Position numbers and translations under genes: made by a program. Shown one piece after another: positions 40,098 through 48,357 of a DNA stretch of 64,000 bases. The DNA is taken from assembly GCA_003482905.1 (NCBI GenBank), contig DMXM01000036.1, forward strand, positions 123,654-187,653. The letters run 5' to 3'. Position 1 is the first letter of the stretch, and each line of letters opens with the position of its first letter. Origin of the DNA: Elusimicrobiota bacterium. Its GTDB lineage: Bacteria; Elusimicrobiota; Elusimicrobia; Elusimicrobiales; UBA9959. Under the pieces are notes generated by a model that had not been told where the DNA came from, searched no databases, and saw only the letters and a list, made by a program, of their open reading frames with translations.

Positions 40098-41233
40098 TCA
40101 AACGGCAGGGCGGCTTATTTTCTTTTACCGTCCTTATCGTGCTGCTGGTGATGCTGCCGCCGGGCGGCTTTTCCGCCTGGACCTGGACCGAGGGGCTGCG
40201 CTGGGTTTACCTTTTCCTTATCGCCATGGCCGCCGTGTTCGTTCTGGCCCCGGTCAGCGGCTGGCTGGGCGTGAAAATAGGCGCCATGGACATGCCCGGC
40301 GCCAGGAAGGTCCATGTCTCGCCGGTGCCGCGCATCGGCGGCGCGGCCGTTTACCTGGGTTTCATGACGGCGATGGCCCGCAACCAGCAGTTCTCAAAAG
40401 AGATATACGGCATGATGATCGGCGGCACGATCATTTTCCTGCTGGGTTTTTTCGACGACTGGAGGGGGCTTTCCGCCAGGACGCGCCTTTTCTGGCAGGT
40501 AGTGGCCGCGCTGGTAGTGACTTTTTTCGGCCTGCATTTGAGTTTCCCTCTTAATATGCCCTTCGGCCTGGCAATTTCCACGGTGCTCTCCGTGGTCTGG
40601 CTGGTCGGCATAGTGAACGCTTTCAACTTTATGGACGGGATAGACGGCCTGGCTTCCAGCATGGGGGTGGTCTGCGCCCTGCTTTTCCTGGGCATCGGCT
40701 GGAATTCCAGCCAGTACCCGCTTTCTTTCATCTCGGCGGCTCTGGCCGGGGCCTGCGCGGGGTTTCTACGCATGAACTGGCATCCCGCCAGGATCTTCCT
40801 CGGGGATTCGGGTTCCACTTTTATCGGTTTTATCCTGGGCTGCCTGGCGCTTTACGGCGGCTGGGCCACCGACAACCCGGCCGTCTCGTTCTCCACGCCG
40901 CTGCTGGTGCTCGGCATCCCTATCTTCGACATCATCTATACCACTATTTCCAGGGTGCGCAACGGCAGCGTGCGGAGTTTGCGGCAGTGGCTTGAATATA
41001 CCGGCAAGGACCATTTCCATCACCGGCTGATGAAGCTGGGGCTGGACGTGGAACAGACCGTCGGCTTCATAGTGCTGCTGAACATCTGCCTCGGGCTCGG
41101 GGCCTGGACCATACGCCATACCGCGTCCACGCTGGGCACCTGGCTGCTGCTGGTTCAAAGCGTAACTATCTTCCTGGTGGTGGTGGTGCTGATGGTGCTG
41201 GGCAGGGAATTAACTCCGGAGGCCAAAAAATGA
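40094..41233 (+). CDS. WecA/TagO-type GlcNAc-1-phosphate transferase (GT4)
   Basis: 379 residues with about eleven transmembrane helices. Polyprenyl-phosphate N-acetylhexosamine-1-phosphate transferase (MraY/WecA superfamily). Catalytic motifs: KVHVSPVPRIGGAAVY, FDDWRGLSARTRLFWQ (DD pair), NFMDGIDGLASSMG, FLGDSGSTFIGFI and the nucleotide loop GKDHFHHRLMKLGL. It transfers GlcNAc-1-phosphate to undecaprenyl phosphate to start a surface polysaccharide or teichoic-like chain. It overlaps the deacetylase by four bases and the dipeptide epimerase by four bases, so all three are translationally coupled. Confidence 0.9.
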   Translation: MIKRQGGLFSFTVLIVLLVMLPPGGFSAWTWTEGLRWVYLFLIAMAAVFVLAPVSGWLGVKIGAMDMPGARKVHVSPVPRIGGAAVYLGFMTAMARNQQFSKEIYGMMIGGTIIFLLGFFDDWRGLSARTRLFWQVVAALVVTFFGLHLSFPLNMPFGLAISTVLSVVWLVGIVNAFNFMDGIDGLASSMGVVCALLFLGIGWNSSQYPLSFISAALAGACAGFLRMNWHPARIFLGDSGSTFIGFILGCLALYGGWATDNPAVSFSTPLLVLGIPIFDIIYTTISRVRNGSVRSLRQWLEYTGKDHFHHRLMKLGLDVEQTVGFIVLLNICLGLGAWTIRHTASTLGTWLLLVQSVTIFLVVVVLMVLGRELTPEAKK

Positions 41234-42315
41234 AAGATACTATCATTAAAAAATTTTCCGTGCGGGAGCTGGACGCGGAACTGTTCACCCCCTTTACCAT
41301 CGCGAGCGGCAGCCACAAGAGCCTTGAGAACGCCCTCTTTACGCTGGAGGCCGCCGGCGGCCTGAAAGGCTACGGCGAAGCCGCCATCGCCACGCACATC
41401 ACCGGGGAAACGCGGGAGCGCACCGTCAAGAGCCTTAAGCGGGCCGGGGCGCTGCTGACCGGCCTGGACGCGGCCAATTACCTGGGCGCGATGTGCCTGC
41501 TTGAGGACGCGCTGGACGGCAACAGGGCGGCGCTGGCGGCCGCGCAGATGGCGCTGCTGGACCTGGCCGCCCGCCTGCAGGGGATCTCCCTCTGGAAGCT
41601 TTTCGGCGCCCGGTCGCCCGAGCTTAAAACGGATATCACGGTGGTGATAGGCGGGGCGGACGCGGCCTACGCGTTCACCAGGAAAATGCGCGCCGCCGGC
41701 TTCCATATTTTCAAGGTAAAGACGGGCTCCGACATGGACGAGGATTTCCGGCGGCTGGAAGCGGTGCATAAAGCCGCTCCCGCTTCCGCCATCTATCTGG
41801 ACGCCAACTGCGCCTATGGCGCGAAGGAGGCCGAAAAATTCATAAACGACCTCGCGCGGCGCGGCATCCGCCCGCAGGTCCTGGAGCAGCCGGTGGCGAA
41901 GGACGATATCGAGGGGCTCGCCTATCTTTCCCGCAAATTTTCCATGCCCGTCTGCGCCGACGAATCGGCTTATTCCCTGGACGACGTTTTTAATCTTATC
42001 CGCAAGAAGGCCGTCACCGCGGTGAATATAAAGCTCACCAAGCTCGGCTTCCTGCGCGCGCGCGAGGTTTGGACGCTGGCCCGGGCCTCCGGGATCAAGC
42101 TTATGATGGGCGAGATGCTGGAGAGCGAGCTGGCCTCGGCGGCGGCGGCTCATTTCGCCGGCGGCCTGGGCGGTTTCGATTTTATCGACCTGGACACTCC
42201 TTTCTTCATAAAGGACAGCGGCATGCGCGGCGCTTCCTTCCTGTCAAAGGACGGCGTTTACTCCCTTGACGATGTGAAGGCCGGTATAGGCGTTGTTCCC
42301 GGGGGCGAGAAATGA
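41230..42315 (+). CDS. Dipeptide epimerase (L-Ala-D/L-Glu type, enolase superfamily)
   Basis: 361 residues. Enolase-superfamily member of the muconate-lactonizing subgroup. Visible: FTIASGSHKSLENALFTLEA at the capping domain; HIFKVKTG (catalytic Lys of KxK), YLDANCAYG (metal Asp), VLEQPVAKDD (metal Glu), CADESAYSLDD (metal Asp), NIKLTKLGFL (second catalytic Lys) and a MGEMLES loop. This set is typical of dipeptide epimerases, which epimerise L-Ala-D-Glu from murein during recycling. Specificity is not certain; other dipeptides are possible. It is coupled to a WecA-like gene upstream and to an outer-membrane barrel gene downstream. Confidence 0.87.
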   Translation: MKDTIIKKFSVRELDAELFTPFTIASGSHKSLENALFTLEAAGGLKGYGEAAIATHITGETRERTVKSLKRAGALLTGLDAANYLGAMCLLEDALDGNRAALAAAQMALLDLAARLQGISLWKLFGARSPELKTDITVVIGGADAAYAFTRKMRAAGFHIFKVKTGSDMDEDFRRLEAVHKAAPASAIYLDANCAYGAKEAEKFINDLARRGIRPQVLEQPVAKDDIEGLAYLSRKFSMPVCADESAYSLDDVFNLIRKKAVTAVNIKLTKLGFLRAREVWTLARASGIKLMMGEMLESELASAAAAHFAGGLGGFDFIDLDTPFFIKDSGMRGASFLSKDGVYSLDDVKAGIGVVPGGEK

Positions 42316-42968
42316 GATCGCTTTTTCCGGCGCTGCTCTGCGCGCTCCTGGCCGTGCCGGCCGCCGCGCAGGTCCAGGCCGGCCTGCCCGGCCTGGAGGA
42401 CCTGCCGGAACCGGCGCGTTACCTTGCCGGCTACGTTTCGGCCGGCGGGGGCCTGGCGTTCCCTTTCGGGGGCCACTGGGGGGACAGGGGCGACGGGTTC
42501 AAGCCTTCCGCGGTCTACAGTTTATCGGCCTCCAGGCGGCTGGACGAAATAGTCAGCTACGGGCTGGAATCCTCCTACTCCCCGCGGCACGGTCACCGGG
42601 CAATGAAAGATATGCGGCTGGGCATATTCGCTTTTACTCCTTTTATAAAGATCTCGTCCCCGGAGCTGGACAAGACATATTACGGCGTGCTGGGGGCCGG
42701 GCTTTACCAGTGGACGCAGCCGGCTTTTACATCAGGCGGCGTCAGGTTCGGCTCTGATTCAGGTTCGAGCGCGGGGATAAATATTGGCGGCGGCGTATCC
42801 TACCCATTCTGGCGGGGGACGATGATAGGGCTGGACCTGCGCTGGCACCATATCCTGAATATGAAAGGGGCAAATTTCGACCTTAATTCCGCCGACAATC
42901 TGAACGTTATGCTGGTCCTCCATTACGGCGTCTGGAAGAATAAGCGCCAGGCCTTGACAAGTCAATAG
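42312..42968 (+). CDS. Outer-membrane beta-barrel protein
   Basis: 218 residues with a signal peptide (SLFPALLCALLAVPAAAQ). The mature part has alternating hydrophobic/aromatic strands (AVYSLSASRRLDEIVSYGLE, IFAFTPFIKISSPELDKTYYGVLGAGLYQWTQ, AGINIGGGVSYPFWRGTMIGLDLRWH, LNVMLVLHYGVW), typical of an OmpA/OmpX-like eight-stranded barrel. No OmpA peptidoglycan-binding domain is present. It overlaps the epimerase gene by four bases. The -35 box of the small-RNA promoter lies in its last codons. Function unknown. Confidence 0.72.
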   Translation: MRSLFPALLCALLAVPAAAQVQAGLPGLEDLPEPARYLAGYVSAGGGLAFPFGGHWGDRGDGFKPSAVYSLSASRRLDEIVSYGLESSYSPRHGHRAMKDMRLGIFAFTPFIKISSPELDKTYYGVLGAGLYQWTQPAFTSGGVRFGSDSGSSAGINIGGGVSYPFWRGTMIGLDLRWHHILNMKGANFDLNSADNLNVMLVLHYGVWKNKRQALTSQ

Positions 42969-42982
42969 GCGCCTGCTATAAT
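42954..42982 (+). promoter_or_regulatory. Consensus sigma-70 promoter
   Basis: TTGACA (42954-42959) and TATAAT (42977-42982), both perfect, with a 17-bp spacer. The -35 is part of a palindrome TTGACAAGTCAA (42954-42965) that could be an operator. Predicted start near 42989. This is one of the strongest promoters in the window by match. Confidence 0.85.
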
Positions 42983-42988
42983 ATACTC

Positions 42989-43073
42989 GGACGCCGGCAT
43001 TGAACGGCCTCCAACTGTGAACTCCCCGAAGGCTGGGGACGCGATAACCCGCCAAAAGCGGGTTATCGCTTTT
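42989..43073 (+). ncRNA. Putative small RNA (~85 nt)
   Basis: Transcribed from the consensus promoter above and ended by an intrinsic terminator at 43041-43073. The RNA would hold a 5' hairpin (GCCG...CGGC near 42993), a short hairpin (TCCCC...GGGGA, about 43022-43038) and the terminator stem. There is no Shine-Dalgarno-led reading frame. I do not recognise it as tRNA, SRP RNA, 6S RNA or a known riboswitch. It lies upstream of ftcD but the terminator separates the two, so either it is free-standing or the terminator is conditional. Confidence 0.55.
43041..43073 (+). terminator. Intrinsic terminator of the small RNA unit
   Basis: GCGATAACCCGC (43041-43052), loop CAAAA, GCGGGTTATCGC (43058-43069), a perfect 12-bp stem followed directly by TTTTA. 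Confidence 0.9.
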
Positions 43074-43171
43074 ATGCGGTTTCTCTCCCCCGTCCTAATT
43101 AGTATAATTTATATATATAAGCGGGCATTGCGCCGTGCCGGCGGCCCGCGCCTGACGTTTATGGAGGCCTC

Positions 43172-44662
43172 ATGGGAAAGTTCGTGGAATGCGTGCCTAA
43201 TTTCAGCGAGGGAAAGGATTTAGCCAAGATCAACGCCATAGTGGACGCCGCCAGGTCGGTACCGGGAGTGCTGGTGCTGGACGTGGAGAAAGACGCGGAC
43301 CACAACCGCACCGTACTCACGTTCATAGCCCCGCTGGAGACAGCCGCGGACGCCATGTTCGCCGTTACGAAGAAAGCCGCCCAGCTCATAGACCTTAACC
43401 ACCACAAAGGGGAGCATCCCCGCATGGGCGCCACCGACGTGGCCCCTTTCATCCCCATAATGGATTCCACCATAGAGGAGTGCGTGAAGCTGGCGGAGGC
43501 CGCCGGCGAGCGCATAGGCCGGGAACTCAATATTCCTGTATATCTTTACGACAGGGCCGCCCGCAGCGAGAACCGCCGCGACCTGGCCAAGGTGCGCAAG
43601 GGACAGTTCGAGGGGCTGCGTTCGGAGATCGGCAAAAGCCCCGAGCGCGTGCCCGACTTCGGGCCGAACCGGATCCATCCCACCGCGGGGGCCATGGCCG
43701 TGGGCGCCCGCAACCAGATCGTCAATTTCAACGTTAATCTGGCCACCACCGACATGGAATTCGCCAAGGGCCTGGCTAAAAAGATCCGCACCTCCGGCGG
43801 CGGCCTGCCGGCCCTGCGCGCCAAGGAGATCTTCCTGGAGTCCAAAGGCCAGGTGCAGATGTCCACCGTGCTTACAGATTATAGGACCACCTCCATAAAG
43901 CGCGTGATGGACGAACTGGCCAAAGAACTGGCCCCTAAAAATATCTCCATTACCGGCACCGAGCTTATCGGCCTCACCACGCAGGACGCCATAACGGACT
44001 ACGCCGTAGAGGCGCTGCAGGTTAAGGATTTTAAAAAAGACGAGCAGGTGCTGGAGACCAAGCTGCTGAAGCTGCTCAGTTCCTGGCAGGCGGGCGCCAA
44101 TCTGTTCGTGGACGCGCTAGCTAATACCGACCCCACGCCCGGCGGCGGGTCCGCCGCGGCGGTGAACGGCGCCATGGGCTGCGCGCTGGGGCAGATGGCG
44201 CTCGGGATAAGCCTCAGGAGCAAGAAACTCGACGAGGCCAAAAAACCGGCCATGCGCGAGCTGGCCGAACGCCTGGCCTCGCACAAGGTGGCCCTGCAGA
44301 ACTGCGTGGCCGAGGATTCCGCCTCTTTCGACGGTTTCATGGAGGCGATGAAGATCCCGAAGGACAACCCCGAGCGCAAGGTGAAGATGCAGGCCGCGCT
44401 TAAGCACGCCGCCGAGGTGCCCCTGAAAACGGCGCGTCTTTCCTCGGAGGCCCTGGCTGGGCTTACCGTCTGCGTCACTTCGATCTCCCCGCAGGTGGTG
44501 TCCGACTACCGCAGCGCCCGCTACCAGCTGGAGGCGGCCATACGCTGCGCCGCCGAGAACGTTTTTATAAACGCCGAAGGCCTGGAAGACCGGGCCTACG
44601 CCGAAAAGATAACCGCCGAAGTGAAGGGCTGGCTGGCCTCCGGCGCCGCGGCAAAAATATAA
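43172..44662 (+). CDS. ftcD: Formimidoyltransferase-cyclodeaminase (bifunctional)
   Basis: 496 residues. Last step of histidine degradation: transfers the formimino group of formiminoglutamate to tetrahydrofolate, then releases ammonia to give methenyl-THF. Residues 1-300 are the formimidoyltransferase (KFVECVPNFSEGKDLAKI, DHNRTVLTF, HKGEHPRMGATDVAPFIPI, FGPNRIHPTAGAMAVGAR); residues ~315-496 are the cyclodeaminase (FVDALANTDPTPGGGSAAAVNGAMG). This is the animal-like fusion; many bacteria have the two halves separate or use HutF/HutG. GGAGG lies before the ATG, and TATAAT (43103-43108) upstream may be its -10. It heads the operon that runs to etfA and perhaps beyond. Confidence 0.95.
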   Translation: MGKFVECVPNFSEGKDLAKINAIVDAARSVPGVLVLDVEKDADHNRTVLTFIAPLETAADAMFAVTKKAAQLIDLNHHKGEHPRMGATDVAPFIPIMDSTIEECVKLAEAAGERIGRELNIPVYLYDRAARSENRRDLAKVRKGQFEGLRSEIGKSPERVPDFGPNRIHPTAGAMAVGARNQIVNFNVNLATTDMEFAKGLAKKIRTSGGGLPALRAKEIFLESKGQVQMSTVLTDYRTTSIKRVMDELAKELAPKNISITGTELIGLTTQDAITDYAVEALQVKDFKKDEQVLETKLLKLLSSWQAGANLFVDALANTDPTPGGGSAAAVNGAMGCALGQMALGISLRSKKLDEAKKPAMRELAERLASHKVALQNCVAEDSASFDGFMEAMKIPKDNPERKVKMQAALKHAAEVPLKTARLSSEALAGLTVCVTSISPQVVSDYRSARYQLEAAIRCAAENVFINAEGLEDRAYAEKITAEVKGWLASGAAAKI

Positions 44663-44672
44663 GGAGTTCTTA

Positions 44673-46313
44673 ATGCCAAGCATGGACGCTATTTCGCGCA
44701 ACTTGATGCTGGACAGCCTCAGGGAGTACGCCAAGCGGCGCATCCCCTACGACCTGATCCGCGACCTGGACGAAAAGAACGAATTTCCCGCCGAGATCCT
44801 TAAAGAAATGTACGACCGCGACACGCTGGGCGTGCACCTGCTGATGATCCCCGAGGCGTACGGCGGGGTTTCCGGCGGCACTTACGATATCTACCGCATC
44901 TGCGAGGCGCTGGCCCGCATAGACCTGGGCATCGCCACCGGCGTGTTCGCCACGTTCCTGGGGACGGACCCGCTCAACGTGGGCGGCACGGAGGAACAGA
45001 AAGAGAAGTGGCTTAAGCGCATAGCTTCCGAGAACCTGCTGGTGGCCTACGCCGCCACCGAGCCCGACGCGGGCAGCGACCTGGTGAACCTGCGCACCCG
45101 CGCCGAGCACGTGGTTAAGAACGGGCGTATTGCCGGCTATCGCATAACCGGCAACAAGCAATGGATCTCCAACGGCGGCGTGGCGGATATGCATACCGTG
45201 CTGGCCCTGGCTCCCGGCGGTCCGTCCTGGTTCATAGTCGAAAAGGACATGGAAGGTTTCTCGGCCAATAAGCACGAGGACAAGCACGGCATACGCCTTT
45301 CCAATACCGCCGGGCTTTCCCTGGACAACGTCTATGTGCCGGCCGAGAACCTCATAGGCATGGAGGAAGGCAAGGGCCTGCTGCAGGCGCAGGCCGTCTT
45401 CGGTTATACCCGCGTGATGGTGGCCGCTTTCGGCCTGGGCGCCGGAGAAGAGGCCGTGGAGCAGGCCATCCGCTACAGCCAGCAGCGCATACAGGGCGGC
45501 GGCCCCCTTTCCGACAAGCAGGGCTATACCCACAAACTTATCGTGCCCAATTATGTGAAACTCGAAGGGGCCCGGTCCTATATAGAGTACACCGCCCTGC
45601 GGCTGGACTCCGGCGAACACGGTCTGCAGACCGAGGGCGCTATAGCCAAGTATGGGGCCTCCGAATGGGGCAACAAGGCGGCCGACGACGCCATACAGGC
45701 GCTGGGCGGCTACGGCTATACCAAGGATTTCCCCGTAGAGAAGATCAAGCGCGACATCAAGATCACCTGCATCTACGAGGGCACCAGCGAAGTGCTGGAG
45801 ATGACCATTTACCGCGGCCGCTGGCAGGAACATCTGAAATCGCGCGGCAGGTACTACCTGGACATGGCTGACCGGCTCGACGAGCTGCACGCCAAAGAGC
45901 CGCGCTGCGGCGCGCACGCCTCGGCGCTGGCGCTGCGGGCGCTGGGCGCGGTAATGGAAGAGTGCCGCTTGCAGAAGCTCACCCGCCACCAGCACGTTAC
46001 CTTTAAACTGGGCCGCCTTATAGCGGCGGCCGAAACCGCCGCCATCTTCTCCACCGCCGCCGGCGCCCAGAAGTACGCTGAAACGGTGCGGTTCGACAGG
46101 GAAGGCTGGCAGGCCATGGCCAGGGTTTTCGCCCGCGAAGCCGCCCTTAATACCGCCATGGAAGGCCTGGCGCTGGTGCTGGGCGCGGCCGACAGCGGCA
46201 ACAGCCTGGCCGACGCCGTCAATATAGAAGCCGTCCAGGCGGAGCAGAAAGGCATGGTAGCCGACATGGACCTGGTGGCCGCCAAGCTGAAGCAGACGTT
46301 CAAGGCGAAATAA
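44673..46313 (+). CDS. Acyl-CoA dehydrogenase
   Basis: 546 residues. FAD-dependent acyl-CoA dehydrogenase: LLVAYAATEPDAGSDLVNLRT and ITGNKQWISNGG (FAD/substrate binding), RVMVAAFGLGAGEEAVEQAI, and YTKDFPVEKIKRDIKITCIYEGTSEV, where the Glu of YEGT is the expected catalytic base. It is about 160 residues longer than short-chain members because of a C-terminal helical extension (~390-546) of unclear role. It lies directly before etfB and etfA, its electron partners. The substrate is not evident; with histidine and glutamate degradation next door, glutaconyl/crotonyl-type or branched-chain acyl-CoA are possible. Confidence 0.9.
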   Translation: MPSMDAISRNLMLDSLREYAKRRIPYDLIRDLDEKNEFPAEILKEMYDRDTLGVHLLMIPEAYGGVSGGTYDIYRICEALARIDLGIATGVFATFLGTDPLNVGGTEEQKEKWLKRIASENLLVAYAATEPDAGSDLVNLRTRAEHVVKNGRIAGYRITGNKQWISNGGVADMHTVLALAPGGPSWFIVEKDMEGFSANKHEDKHGIRLSNTAGLSLDNVYVPAENLIGMEEGKGLLQAQAVFGYTRVMVAAFGLGAGEEAVEQAIRYSQQRIQGGGPLSDKQGYTHKLIVPNYVKLEGARSYIEYTALRLDSGEHGLQTEGAIAKYGASEWGNKAADDAIQALGGYGYTKDFPVEKIKRDIKITCIYEGTSEVLEMTIYRGRWQEHLKSRGRYYLDMADRLDELHAKEPRCGAHASALALRALGAVMEECRLQKLTRHQHVTFKLGRLIAAAETAAIFSTAAGAQKYAETVRFDREGWQAMARVFAREAALNTAMEGLALVLGAADSGNSLADAVNIEAVQAEQKGMVADMDLVAAKLKQTFKAK

Positions 46314-46330
46314 TTTTAAGGAGACCGCGT

Positions 46331-47122
46331 ATGAATATCGTAGTTTGCGTGAAGCAGGTGCCCGATAGCACCGAAGTGAAGATAAACCCGGAGACCGGCA
46401 CCCTTATCCGCGCAGGTGTGCCCAGCATCATCAACCCCTACGACCATTTCGCCCTGCAGACGGCGCTGGAACTGAAAGCCAAACATGATTTCAAGGTGAC
46501 TCTCGTTTCCATGGGCCCGCCTCAGGCGAAGAGCGTGGTGCAGATGGGTATGGCCCTGGGCGCCGACGAGGGCGTTCTTCTTTCCGACATGGCTTTCGCC
46601 GGTTCCGATACCTGGGCCACTTCCTACGCGCTGGCCAAGGCCATAAAGAAGATAGGCAAGGTGGACCTGATATTCGCCGGCATGCAGGCCATAGACGGCG
46701 ACACCGCCCAGACCGGCCCCGGAGTGGCCCAGCAGCTGGGCATGCCCCAGATAACCTTCTGCGAGCGTGTGGAAGTGGACGGGCGCCGGATAATAGCCCA
46801 CAAGCAGATAGACGGCGGGCACGAAGTGGTGGAAGCCCGCCCCCCGGTGCTACTCACCATGATAATGCACAAGGACTATACGCCCCGTTATCCGTCTTTC
46901 CTTTCGGTAAACGCCTCGCTTAAAAAACCTTTCCACACCTGGAACGCCGCCGACATCGGCGCCGAGCCCCAGTACCTGGGCCTCAAGGGTTCGCCCACGC
47001 AGGTGGACAAGATCTATCCTCCGCCGCAGAGGGAAAAGGCCGCCATGTTCTCCGGCTCCGGCGCGGAGGGGATGGCCAGGATAATGCAGATAATGAAAGC
47101 CGAACATTTTCTGGAAGATTAA
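46331..47122 (+). CDS. etfB: Electron transfer flavoprotein beta subunit
   Basis: 263 residues. EtfB: MNIVVCVKQVPDSTEVKINPE at the start, NPYDHFALQTALELK, VSMGPPQAKSVVQMGMALGADEGVLLSD, and the AMP/FAD-binding segment GMQAIDGDTAQTGPGVAQQLG. Carries electrons with EtfA between the acyl-CoA dehydrogenase and a second partner. The GDTAQ-GP loop is kept, which is where bifurcating ETFs bind their extra FAD, but I cannot tell AMP from FAD from sequence alone. Located between the dehydrogenase and Fd-EtfA. Confidence 0.94.
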   Translation: MNIVVCVKQVPDSTEVKINPETGTLIRAGVPSIINPYDHFALQTALELKAKHDFKVTLVSMGPPQAKSVVQMGMALGADEGVLLSDMAFAGSDTWATSYALAKAIKKIGKVDLIFAGMQAIDGDTAQTGPGVAQQLGMPQITFCERVEVDGRRIIAHKQIDGGHEVVEARPPVLLTMIMHKDYTPRYPSFLSVNASLKKPFHTWNAADIGAEPQYLGLKGSPTQVDKIYPPPQREKAAMFSGSGAEGMARIMQIMKAEHFLED

Positions 47123-47157
47123 CTTCGGTAAAACGATTTAAACAACAGGAGAATACG

Positions 47158-48357
47158 ATGATAGAGGTTTCTAAAAAATGCATAGGCTGCAACAAGTGCG
47201 TGCCGGTCTGCCCTTTCGCCGCCATCAGCATGATAGATAAGAAAGCCGTGATGAACGAGGCCTGCACGCTCTGCGGCGTCTGCGTGCAGATCTGCCCGGT
47301 GCAGGCCATAACGATCACCCGGGAGGAAGCCTCGGCCAGGGACCTCTCCGGCCACAGGGGCGTCTGGGTCTACGTTGAACTCACCGAAACGGGAGAGAAG
47401 ACGCAGGTTAAAAAGATAAAACAGGTAGCCCTCGAGCTGCTGGGCGCGGGGCGGCGCCTCGCAGACGAACTGGGCGAGGACCTTTGCGCCGTGCTGCTGG
47501 CCGACAAGAACCATAATTACGAAAAAGAGCTCGGCGCCTACGGGGCCGACAAGGTCTACATGGTGGAGCACGACGAGCTGTTTGAATACAACACGGACAT
47601 ATTTTCTACGGTGATAGTCTCCCTGGTGACCCGCCACAAACCCTCCATTATGCTCTACGGGGCCACCATACAAGGCCGCGACCTCGCGCCGCGCGTTGCC
47701 TCCACGCTTTACGTGGGCCTTACGGCCGACTGCACCGCGCTTGCCATAAAGAACGGCCTGCTGCTGCAGTCCCGCCCGGCTTTCGGCGGCAATATCATGG
47801 CCGACATCCTGGCCCCCAATTCCAGGCCGCAGATGTCCACCGTGCGCCCCAACGTGATGAAGATGGCGGAGCCCGTGCACGGCCGTTCGGCTTTGGTCGT
47901 GCGCGAGTCCGCCAAGCTCGATCCCAGCCTGCGCCGCGTAAAAGTGCTCGAGCGCATGATCGCCCACGACGCCGGCGCGGTAAAGATAGAGACCGCCAAG
48001 GTGATAGTGTCCGGCGGGCGCGGCATGAAGACCAGGGAAAGATTCAGGCAGCTGGAAGAGCTGTCCAAACTGCTCGGCGGCGTTGTGGGGGCCTCGCGCG
48101 CGGCCGTGGACCTTGGCTTCAAGGACAAGACTCACCAGGTGGGCCAGAGCGGCACTACCGTTTCCCCGAAGCTCTACCTTTCGTTCGGCATCTCGGGCGC
48201 GGTGCAGCATATAGTGGGCATGAAGGCCTCCGACGTCATAGTGGCCGTCAATAAGGATCCCAACGCTCCCATCTTCAACGTGGCCAAGTATGGGATAGTC
48301 GGTGACGCGCACGAGATAGTGCCAAAGCTGATAGAGGCCTTAAAAAAGGGAAAGTGA
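47158..48357 (+). CDS. etfA: Electron transfer flavoprotein alpha subunit with N-terminal 2[4Fe-4S] ferredoxin domain
   Basis: 399 residues. Residues ~5-60 are a two-cluster ferredoxin (CIGCNKCVPVCPF and CTLCGVCVQICP). A linker is followed by the EtfA N-domain (GVWVYVELTETGEKTQVKKI) and FAD-binding C-domain with SGGRGMKTRERFRQLEEL, VGASRAAVDLGF, QVGQSGTTVSPKLYLSFGISGAVQH and DPNAPIFNVAKYGIVGD. The ferredoxin fusion occurs in ETFs of anaerobes such as the caffeyl-CoA reductase complex and suggests exchange of electrons with low-potential ferredoxin. It overlaps the GTG start of the next kinase gene. Confidence 0.95.
   Translation: MIEVSKKCIGCNKCVPVCPFAAISMIDKKAVMNEACTLCGVCVQICPVQAITITREEASARDLSGHRGVWVYVELTETGEKTQVKKIKQVALELLGAGRRLADELGEDLCAVLLADKNHNYEKELGAYGADKVYMVEHDELFEYNTDIFSTVIVSLVTRHKPSIMLYGATIQGRDLAPRVASTLYVGLTADCTALAIKNGLLLQSRPAFGGNIMADILAPNSRPQMSTVRPNVMKMAEPVHGRSALVVRESAKLDPSLRRVKVLERMIAHDAGAVKIETAKVIVSGGRGMKTRERFRQLEELSKLLGGVVGASRAAVDLGFKDKTHQVGQSGTTVSPKLYLSFGISGAVQHIVGMKASDVIVAVNKDPNAPIFNVAKYGIVGDAHEIVPKLIEALKKGK

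Noticed and set aside
42989..43073. Small RNA as SRP RNA, 6S RNA or a riboswitch for ftcD
   Set aside because: It lacks the GGAAG/AGCAG SRP loop and is too short for 6S RNA; the terminator separates it from ftcD and I could match no riboswitch consensus.
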